From contig NC_051123.1 of the NCBI RefSeq assembly GCF_014839805.1, positions 1,470,727 through 1,534,726 of the forward strand: a stretch of DNA of 64,000 nucleotides, in the 5' to 3' direction. Source of the DNA: Manduca sexta (lineage: Eukaryota; Arthropoda; Insecta; Lepidoptera; Sphingidae). Position 1 is the first letter of the stretch. Each line of letters starts with the position of its first letter. The notes beneath the pieces are model-generated. The model was not told where the DNA came from, ran no database searches, and worked only from the letters and a program-made list of their open reading frames with translations. Below are positions 39,901 through 51,900 of this stretch, one piece after another. Position numbers and translations under genes: made by a program.

Positions 39901-42900
39901 AAACCAATAACGACGATTTTTTTTAACGATTATTTGATATTACTTACTAATGGTGCATCAAAAGAGTCCAAGAGTTTTTTTTAAAGGAAATATAATACAA
40001 CTAATAATGTTTTTTTATATATTTTTTTTACATTTCCTGTTTAGAATAAAGTATAAGAAAGATTATTAAAGAAAAACAGGTAATAATATTTTAGTTTCTT
40101 GAAGTCAACCCAGTCCACGTCTGTGTTGTATTGAAAAAAAATCTATAGTACATGTTATATACTTATGTTACAGGAATAATAGTTTTGCATGAATATTGTA
40201 ATTTTTTTCTCTTATTATTAATTATAATGATCTACATTTTAAATAATTGGGTCCAAGGATATGGTTTAATTAGAATATTCAGTTTAACCACACCGTATCC
40301 TCATGCGGTCCACCTTTTAGCAATCTACTTTTAATTAAATACATACATATTGTTTCGCCAAATAAGTACGTAAACGATCATTTTAGATTCTTAACTTTTC
40401 ATACGATAAGTTTGTTTATGAATGTAAAAAAGAAAATAAAAAAAAAACAATATTATTTAGGGATAACTATTAACCGTCGTTTTCAATAAATGATTCCTAT
40501 CTGAATCTACCTAATCTGGTGAAAAAACTAATAATTTTTTTTTAAATGCAAATATAAAAAAATCTGATTACTTCATTTTTGCAATGGATTGCAAAATAAA
40601 AGAAATTGAGATCGTTTATGGAAAACGGCTGTTAGTTTTAATGTCAATAAATAGCTTAATATAGAAGACAACTAGCAATAAGAATAAATGTATAAGTATC
40701 GATAAGTTAAATTATAAATTAGAAGGAAAATTACCAAAAATACAAGTATTGTTTTTACCAGTGATTATTGGCAATTATTTAATATTTATTAAAATTATTT
40801 ATTTCGATTTTTTCTTGCCATTTTTAGACTTATATTATTTAATGATAAATTCTAATAACATTATATTAGTATTTTAATTTAGCCGTACTAATCTATACTA
40901 TTATATAATTTAAGTTTGTTTGTTTGAACGCACTAAGCTCCGAAACTACTTAGCAGATTTTGAAAATTTGTTAACCTACTTCAAAAAAAGAAGCAGGTTA
41001 TTCATTAATAAGAGCTAAATTTCTTCTGAATGCTATATCCTCCTTTTTATCTCGGGGAAATATAAAGCGGACTTATCCCGCAAAAAAGGGCTATGTAAGA
41101 TATTTCCAGATGGATCTCGAAAATATATTTATAATTGGATACTAAAATCTTTACTAAAGTAATTATAACAAAATTAACGGTTGTGTATTAGTGATGAAAT
41201 TGTTTAGTTTTACATGTTATTGTATCAGTCCCATACTTTATGATTAGATTAGTTATATAGGTTGTGATAAGTTCATATTATATCGGTGCCAAAAATATAA
41301 ATGAAATTTCTAATTAAGAAGCATTATTTTGTATGGTCACAACTCGAATCAGGAATATAAATAATGGTAGTTTGGTTAATTTATTTTATAGTATAGTAAT
41401 AAGTCTGAATTTATTTGTATTTTAATCGTAATATTTACATGGAGTTATAAAGGATGTTCCTTTTTTCTAACGTAATAAAAATATTCGATTAACATTAGGT
41501 CAATGATTATGGATATATCAAGACAATAATTTACTAATCCTTTATTCTATAACTTACGCGTCAATATGTAATTTATCATTAGCTAAACGATTTGAGTTAC
41601 TTTCCGCAGCATACTGTATTGCAGCTTTGGTAGACTAATTCACTTAAAGTGAAATAGTACCTTCGTTTCCTAGAAATATTTGGGTAGCTTGCGTGACTTT
41701 ACTTGGAGAGAATCGTGGTATATACGTATAGATTGTATCTGGTTCCTCGGCTTGTTAATCGAATTCAACTACTTATAGAAAAAAATATATATCGACGCTT
41801 TAAAGCAATTATATCTAAGCGACAATCAGTAAACTTTTGAATAGAGCGATTTAAAATTTTGATTTGAATATGAAAATTGATAACAATAGTACTAATTGCT
41901 TTATAAAAACATAGTCTTATGATATTCAAATTGACCTGGAGCTACAAAATATAGACCAAACGATGCTGAAATATCTGGCGATTCCCAATATTATTATAAC
42001 TCATTTTCGGTTTATTTGTCGTTTTGATATGGTTGCCTTTTAAGCATCGATATTAAAAATTAAATAAGAGGCAATGTCACCCGAGACTAACTACATATAT
42101 TATGTAAAAACATATTTGCACATATGGCGAATGTCTTCGATTAAAACAACTTATAATATAGTAATTTCGTTGGTAACTCAAAGCAGGAAAATTGTTTTAG
42201 ATGTAAGATTAATTAATAACAAATTCAATATTTTCATGTAAACTTTAAATATTGACATTATTTATTCATCATGCAACTTTCGGACGTCGTAATATGTGAA
42301 GAGTAAAATTCTCGATTTGTAAAAAAATAATATTTTGATGATGGAATATGATCTAAGATCCTTAGTAGAAAGATTATCGACGCTTGAATATCTAAGCGCC
42401 AATTAGTAAACTTAAAGAACGATTAATTTTTTTTATTATAGTAAAAAAACTATTCGTATAAAATATTATGATATAAAAACAGTTTTAGATCTACAAAACC
42501 CAGATTAAACGACGCAGAAATATCTGGCGATTTCAAATAATATGTGTATGATTCATTTTTAGTACGTTTGTCGCTTAGATCCAATTTCTTCACAAGCGTC
42601 GTTATTAACTTTTGTAATAGCGCGAATATTTTGAGGCAAACCTTTTAATATATTTTTCTACAAAGTGATTAAACATAACGCATTTTTCCAGTATAGAACA
42701 TATTGCATTATCAAACAACTTGGCAACTTGCTTGGGTAGCTGGTATACTAATTCATAAATGTAAATTGCGTAATAAAGTTTTACACTTGTGTATAACTAT
42801 TTATTGTTTCAATTAACACCATGGAAAAGGTGGGATTCATTCTATAATAACTTTTTGCTTTAGGGTAATTCTAATTTTGAATTTTCTCAGCTTTGTGATA

Positions 42901-45900
42901 GCGCCATCTAGTAGCGGTAACAGTTATTAATTAACAATGAATCTCACTTTTTTATTTTCTACGGCTCTGGCTTTTTGTGTTAATTTTTGGTGTTGGTTAT
43001 TTTATGTTACTTCAGTTACTCCCTTCTGATTTGCCCGTTTCTTTTCTAAGCTTTGTTACTTCCTTTCTTAATTTTATTTACATCAAGAGCATGTCAAATG
43101 CTGTACACGGCTGTGCTTTAAAATAGGACTCCATAAATTAATTAACGCACACATAAATGAAAAACATAATGTAATACAAACAAAAATTGCAGCGTTAATA
43201 ATAAAAAAATGCTAAAATAGCTTTGAATAATAATATAACAAAATAATACCCACAAATATTTGTATAATAGACGTAACGTTGAATATAATTTGAAAACAAA
43301 ACACGATTACAAAACAAAACACTGACACACACTATTATTTTGTGTTCACAAATACACAGACAGAAAAACACACACACACACACACCTACAACACAATAAC
43401 ATATTCAAAAAAGGAATGGGCAAATCAACAGAGGGTGACAGGAGTCCCCGTCACGCCGTCAACGGTATTTCAGCAGAAGACTTCGTCCACCACGACTACG
43501 CTAAGATGGAGGCGTTCCTGAAAAACTTGAACAAGGCTTATCCCAACATCACGAAGTTGAGTAGCATCGGGAAGTCTGTCGAGGGGAGAGAGCTGTACGT
43601 GTTGGAGCTGACACGGGATCCTGGAGTGCATGTGCCTGGTAAGTTACCTCGATAAGGTTTAGATTCGGATGGCCAATGTAGATAGTATCTATTTCACCAC
43701 CTATAATTTTGGGAGATTTGTTGACTATTTGACAGGTGTATTTGGTAGTTGTATTATACTTGATTTATGAGCATTTACAAGTATTTAGGTAGTTAACTGA
43801 AAATGTTACTTCACGTCAGTTTTGTGCCGAACTCAAAACTGCCTGCAATATTATGGTTCTATCATGTTTAACCTCAATGGTGATTTCTGCCAATGCTATA
43901 CCATTGTCTGAATTGAAATAATAAATTTTCCATATTATACTAAATTAATTACACCATATTTAATTTTATTGAAATCAAGTAACCAAACATTCGTACTTAT
44001 AGGCAAGCCAGAGTTCAAATACGTGGCCAACATGCACGGTAACGAAGTAGTGGGGCGGGAGATGCTGCTGCTCTTGGCCAAATATTTGTGCCAACAATAC
44101 ACGAGCGGCGACGAGAGGATACAACGGATGCTAAACAACACCAGCATACATCTGATGCCGAGCATGAATCCTGACGGGTATGAGATTGCGCGTGAGGGTG
44201 AGTTTTGGACTTTACAAATATTTTTTATTTATTCTTACTAGGTGTTGACGAGGAAAGCATTTCGCAGAACTGTAAATTGCTAGCGCCATCTACTGGTAAA
44301 ATCAGAATTCGAATATTTAAAAAGTAGCCTTTAAGTAATTGTAAGTAAGTAAAATTAGTGTATAATTAAATGGCTAAGCCCGAATGATCTTATAGCGCGT
44401 TTCGCTCTCTTGACCTAATTACCAGATATTTCTATGCGTTCAATGGTAGCTATTGAGTCGAAATAAATGCTTCATAACTCATTCACAAAAGCCATGAAAT
44501 GTTTCCTGTTTATTTTTATTCGTGCACGGTTAAGTGACCCCACTGCACCTGATGGTAAATGGAGTGGGGTCCAATAGAATGTCGACTGACGAGAGATGAT
44601 TACCCCTCGACAGTCGACACAATTATGCCGGCCTGTTGGGACCGGATATAAACAGGCTGATCCCGGAACGCGACACTTACGTGGGCCTCTTTGGCGAGTT
44701 TTAACACCTTGTGTACGGTGGTCGCTATCCGGGCGGATATAAAATATATCCTACCAACAGCAAAGTATTTTGTGACATGCTTTCAAATACCATACTTTGA
44801 TTGGTTTAATTTTTGGATCGATTCGAAGATAGCGAGTGATAACTGCATGAGCTGGAATACCATAGAGGTATTATTGACCTTTCCAGGTGACTACAGCAGC
44901 TCCCACGGCAGGGCGAACGCGCACAGAGTTGACTTGAACAGAAACTTCCCGGATCAATTCGGGACGACTAATGTAAGTAGTTTACGACCTGACTGTAACT
45001 AACGGTTGTTTTTAATAATATTTTTTTATAATTGTAAAATGTAGGTAAATATTGTAATTTTGTATTTTAGGATGTCCAACAACTCAGTCCACCAGTTACT
45101 ATGAAGGCTGCAGTCTTCGAAATGTCGAGAGAAATAATATAAAAAAACCCCGATTAAATGCGTAAAATAGTTTTATTTCAATGTGTAACATTCGCGTAAT
45201 CATTAAGCAAAATATAAAATACAATATCCCTGGTTATTGTCAACAAAGTCGAAACTTTTACTGTGATGGAAAATTCACCTCAGATCGCCATTTTCTTTTT
45301 CTTTTTTTGTATTTTGCATTGTAAATTTATTGTATGTCATTGACTAAGTACATAGGTTTCGGCAAACAGTGAATTAAATTCCTATATTTTCTTTCCACAG
45401 GAAAACAGAGTACAGGAACCGGAAACAGCTGCGGTTATGAACTGGTCGCTGTCTATCCCATTCGTGCTGTCCGCTAACTTGCACGGCGGCGCTCTGGTCG
45501 CCAACTACCCGTACGACGCGAACCCCTCCATGAAGACAGGAGAAGAGTACCTCACGCCCGACAACCCTGTGTTCGTACACCTGGCTCATGTGTATTCTGA
45601 TGTGAGTTGCTAAGTGATCGCTCTCTATCCCATTCTTGCCCTTCCCTAACTTATACGGCGGCGGGCTGGTCGCAAACCACCCCTACGACGCGAAACGGGG
45701 ATGAAAACGTTATCGCTACCACCACCTGAAGATGAGTGGGTCGGTTATGTTGGTTTCACCGGTCTGACAGCCTAATGACACTCGAGAGTATAGCATCATG
45801 CGAGCGAGCATTGGACCGGGTCCTTAACCCTATGTACACCTTATACAATATACCCTACACCAGTATAATTAAAACCCGCGGAGGCCTAAAAAAAATGCTT

Positions 45901-48900
45901 TACGAATTCTAGCATTATTGACTCGGTAAGAAAAGTTTTTCTGTTTGAAAAACATCCGGTTTGCCCGGATTAATAATTTTCGACGAAAATTTGTAAGAAG
46001 ATTGTTTTTTTTTTTATGAAAAAAAAACCAGCGATATGGCAGTAAACTATTCTTTTTACATGATACAGAAATAAACTTTGCAATCAGTGACTGCATTGGT
46101 TGCATCTTCACCAATCCCTCTGATTAGTAAGGTATACGCATATACATCTAAATCATATTTTTTAATCTATTACAAAGTATATTTTTTTTATATTACAGGC
46201 TCATCAAAAAATGCACTTAGGAAAGCCGTGTAAACATACGAATGATCCCAAGTTCCCCGAGGGAATTACAAATGGCGCCAGATGGTATGTCTAATGTGAC
46301 TTATATTCCTTTTGTGAAGATTTATTCTAAAGTGAAATTTAGACGTTTAGAGAGTTAGTTTAGTATACACTCGGTGAAAAGTGGGTGCCGTGGTTGCACC
46401 TCTGCATACCCCTTCGGGGATAAATGCATGATGGTGTGTAAAGAGAGTTTTTGAAATATTTACCAAAACAACTATGAATACAATTTTTATGACCTATCAT
46501 CATAGCAAAAATAAAACGGTACAACGGAAGATCTTAACGGGCTTTATTGCCAGTATATGATGAGTTTGAGACCTTTTGTAGAAAACATAGTTTTAAGTAG
46601 TTTTCATTTGTGTTTATTTTATATGAACATTCGTCGTGTGTTTGTTAAAAAATATTTCATTCTTTCTTTTCAAAATATATATTTTTATCGGCATTGGAAA
46701 GACTAAAAAACCGAAACTATAGGTTTTATTATGGTATTGTCATAAAGTTATTTTATTCGCATTTATTTTGATAATTATCCATATTCTGATATGTAAAAAT
46801 ATAGTTGACAACTTCACAGGTATGTACTGACCGGCGGCATGCAAGACTGGAACTACCTCTACACGAGCGACATGGAGCTCACTCTCGAGCTGGGCTGCTT
46901 CAAGTTCCCTCCAGCTACTGACCTGCCCAGCTACTGGCAGGACAATCGGGAGGCACTGCTCCAGTACATTGAACAAGTGAGCACTGTTTCATCATCATCA
47001 TCATCAGTCACAGGATGTCCACAACTGACCATGGGCTACCCCTAAAGATTTTTAGATCGAACTATTGGAAGCGGCCCGCATCCAGCGACCTCCTACAATT
47101 TTTATGAGGTCATCTGTCCACCTCACTGTTTATATTTATAAAAGTCTTTTAAGTGGTTTTACAGAACTCATGTATTTTGAAATATTTTTTCCAAAATCCT
47201 GTATTTTAATTAATAATGTTAAAGATTAAGGAGTGTAAGGTATTGGTTTGTGTCTGGATTTAGTGGTTTCTTTTTTTATCTGCCAAATAGGAACAAGTTG
47301 ACGATATACTTCTTTTTACTATAGTAATTACTCTCAAACATCTGAACACAGCTGTACTCACAAATGCTACTTAACGGCATAAACTAATTGCAGTTTGCAT
47401 AATCGTTGATGTCTCATCATCTCTCAAAGACCGTCCTGAAACGAGCATACCCGCTGCATGGTCGCTTAATTTCCAAGGGTTGCGAGCGCCTAAAGTGCTC
47501 AACAAAAAGTCCATTCTGTTTGTATAAGCCGACCTTGCCAGGGTAAAAAAGTAGGGTCATGTTAACAAAAAATGCCAATCACCTACCCAGTGACGGAGAT
47601 GGACTGTGGCATTCAAAATAACACCTAGAAATTATTATATCAAATCCCATATTCCACTTTTCATTTTACTGGTAGGTCTCTCATATGCGAGAATCCGCCT
47701 GGATAGGTACCACCGTAATGTCTATTTCTGCCGACCAGTAGCAGTGTGTAGTCACTGTTGTGTTCCCGTTTGAAGGAAATTATAGCCAGCGTAACTACTG
47801 GACATAATGAGACTTAACATCTCACGTCTCAGGATGGCGAGCGCAGTGGAATATTAAAGAATATTTTGTAATTTTGTAATGATGGTGTTTCTGCTGTTTA
47901 TGGGCGGTCGTATCGCTTGCCATCAGCTCGTCTCGTATAAAGCAAAAAATAAAAAAAAAATTGCAGTCATACCTACCCAGACGGACTGCGGCATTCGAAA
48001 TAACACCTAGAAACTATTGTATTAAAACTCATATTCCAGGTACACAGGGGCGTGCACGGGTTCGTGCACAGCCACATCGGGCACGCGCTGTCCGACGCGC
48101 GCATCCTGGTGTCGGGCGTGCAGCACGCCGTGCGCACCGCCACAGATGGCGACTACTGGCGGCTGTTACTGCCTGGCACTTACAACGTCACCGCATTTAA
48201 GAACGGGTCAGTATCACTCATATAAGTAATTTTTTTAGTTTTTTGTAGTGATGGAAAACACAGTGCACTTCGACAAAAATCTACCTTACAGTATGTTATT
48301 GAAATCTTGACGTGGTGACAAGTGACAGGTGACATCTTTATATTTTATTTTTATTCGAGTGATAACCGATAGTGTCTGTTCGTCACTCTGTGCCTCATTG
48401 AAAATAAATGCTGCGGTATCAGACTGGTAGTGCAGCAAGAAGCTGAATGGGGACCCCCCATTGTTGGTACAATAGGTATATTTATCTATTTTTTGTATGC
48501 ATTAATAAATCTTTTATCTCTTTCTTTCGTTAGATATGAAAGCGTGACAGAAGAGGTGACGGTGCCCGAGAACGGCTCCGTGAGCGTCAACTTCACTCTG
48601 ATGGCGGCCGATCCGCAGCACTGGTCGTCTGCCTACGACTTCCGGTAAGTTTACAACCAATAGCGATGTAGCGAGACGAGTCGTATGCGCAGCCATTGTT
48701 TGTATTTTTGACTGGTCTGATGTTGACCAACAGTCAATAACAATTATAGTGTATTTACGAAGCGAGACGTAAGTATTTATATATAACTAACTTTTTCCTG
48801 CAAATTGACCCACGTGAGAGTTTTTCCGGAATAAAAAGTAATCTATGTCCTTCTCATAGTTTCAAACTGCCTCCATATCAAAGTTTATCGATATCTGTTT

Positions 48901-51900
48901 GGTGATTTTTGAGTTTAGATCGTTCAAACAGATAGACGGATGCGGCGGGTCTTCGTTTTAGCGACTCTTCAAGTAATACTATATAGTAATAAACCGTATT
49001 ATATTACTAAAGGAATAGCAGCATTTTTTACCAATATTTTTGGGTGGGACAGTATTGACACGCCCTGTATATTGCATATCGTCCTTACGAATCTGTAGTC
49101 TCGGTACTAACTTCAGAGCAGTCAAAAATATAAATATAAAACTTATAAATAAAAGAAACAATTAAAACTTGGACAATACATTTTTGCATATATATGGCTC
49201 GTTTCGTTATTTTATCTTTACTTGACGATTGCCGTATACAGGATGTTCTTTTATTGTAACCGATTTTAACATTTTCAATGTGATATGAATGGTAATCATA
49301 ACATTAAAAATACTTGAACCATAAATCGATATCATTAGGATTTTAAAATTATTGAACACTCTATCCGATCTGTGCGTAATGAATATGTGACAGCATAGAA
49401 CAGACGAGCTCTCTTTAAATCTCTCTATATTATTTTCCTTTATGTCGTTAAATAAAACATTTATTAAACAACATAATATATTTTATAACTTTCTACTTAA
49501 ATTTTTAACATACTCTTGCACTAAGATAATAACATCAAAATATTCTAAATCATTTAAAATAACATGTTTCATAAATAAAAATGAATTATTTTATAATTGA
49601 GAGTCCGATAAACGCTCATAAATTGTCTTAGGAATATCTTATTCTGATTTATTTGTTATTAAGTATATGTTTCATTTTACGTATTTGAATTTATCGATTC
49701 CGTCCATTATATATGATTATGTTGTAGTATTTGAGTTGTTCATTGTTTGTTATGTTTTATCGTTATCTAAATCATGTTTATATTAAGTAAATTTAGTATT
49801 ATATTATTTCTTACATTCTTCATACATTACACATATTGTATTATTAATTCTTATTAGACGCAGTATATTAACATGTTCACTATTTGCCTGCTTTATATTG
49901 AATGTATTCACTTTTTCGTATAAAATATTATAGTTTAGCTTGACTTTGCCTACTTAATATTTCATTAAATAATTCAGCATGTACTGTTTGTGTTATTTGT
50001 TAACTAACTGTCTTTGTTTCAAACCTAACCCTAAAAAAATCATGGATTTAAAAAAAAGACAGTCAATTGTGCGATAGTTGGCTTCTTGAAACAATTTTTC
50101 AACTTAATATTATTATCTGTAAAAGTTTGAACAAACCTAACCTAACTTAATGTCGATTTTTACCAGAGTAATATGTAGTAACAACGTCGCACGTAATTGC
50201 ACATACTTATAAGTCATGCTACATACGTCATACCACATTAGTATATAAACACCATTTGTCATCATCATCATCATCCACAACCTGTAAAGTTCCACTGCTG
50301 GGTATAGGCCTCTCTCACATCATGCCACATTTTTCGGTCCCGAGCCAATTGCATCCAGGTTCGACCCGCAATTCTTACAATATCGTCCACCCTTGCCGCT
50401 GGACGGCCCACGCTACGCTTGCCTTGTCTTGGCCACCACTCAGTCAGCGCTAGAATAAATCAGACAATAAATCGTGTCGTCCCTCATTACACCCTGTGCT
50501 ATAAATATATGACATATTGGTGACCCTGACGTGATGGGGCAGCGGCTGGTCAGGCGCAACATCTGCCTGACTGAAGATCTTTCCCTTCTATAGAAGAACG
50601 CAACCATCTGTTCCTCTACAAATTATTAACGCGCTTAACATATTATATTAATTGTTTTGTCAAGACATAGGCCGAGCCTAATTTGAGAACTTCTGGCAAT
50701 TATTTTCATTATTTTGCAATGACGTCTACATATACGCCGCTATATAATATTTTCTTGAACCTATCAAGTAGACATGTTTCTTAAATTTTTTTGGTTACCT
50801 ATTCTGAATAAGATATTTTTCATAGCATCTGTAACACATTTTATCTTCCTAATTTTTGTAAAAGTTGGACATTAAATAAGAAGGAAATACACACAAAACT
50901 TTATCTATCATAATTTCATTAGTTGTTTTTGGTCCCTTTAAGACATACTTTGAAGCAGTTCTAACATATAATTAGTACCAAACCAACGCACATTGTATAC
51001 CAAATTTGGCGGTGTGGCCGATAATTATGAGGTTATTGGGTATTTTGGCGGTTTTAAAATAAGACGTACATTTTAAAAATAGTAAAATTTATTTAAAATG
51101 ACTAATATATCAGTTAAACGATATTAAAGATGGAAGCATTAAAGTATTCGAATACAGAGAGTACCCCTTCGTCCGTCCATTACTTCCACTAGTATTAAGT
51201 GTCACATTTCTGACGTATCTACAGGGTTTTGGAGAACATAATGAACACTCGCTACCACACGCCGCTGGAGATGTACGCGCAGCTCTCCGACATGGAGAAC
51301 AAGTATCCAGACATAGCCGAGTTCCGAGCTGGCGACAGCCTTCTCACGTCCAAGTTCCATCAGCTGAAGATGACTGATCAGGTAGGAGTTGATTATTATG
51401 ATCTGTTGATTATTATGAAAATTTCGTCATATTAAATTTTAAAGGCCGAAATATCCATGATTATTAATTATTTTTACGTTTTTCTTTCAACTGCGAGAAC
51501 TAATCACTAACTAGACGTGAATTTAAATTCTTTACTTGCCAATACTTGTTTAGTTACCCAGATTAAAGGTGAAACAAAATGTATGAAAATGGACCTTGAG
51601 GTATCGCCTTAATATACAATGATGTTCTGTCTCGTTTTCTCTTTATGACAAAAGTGACGAATTTATACTTCCTTAAGTATAGGCCACTCAGTTTGTGCAA
51701 TCACATATGTTCTGCTACTAGGCACCTTATTTTGCAGGAATAAAAAAAAATCTCGATTCACGATTTATATATTATCTCTCTAATGGTCGCCATTTGCTAA
51801 ATCTAACCAGCTTGCAGCTTGGCAAACTGGTTTTTTCAAGGCAATTGACCCTAGATATACAGTAGAATGTATAGTTTATTGGTATATTTAAAATTCTTCT

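Larger units (their letters stand above)
38859..43431. other. CPD intron 6 (about 4.6 kb)
   Basis: Strongly AT-rich. Contains a Helitron-like 5' fragment near 40892-41090, two MITEs at 41791-42051 and 42376-42605, and a CA-rich microsatellite at about 43365-43384. No coding block beyond the exon 6 extension. Confidence 0.7.
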
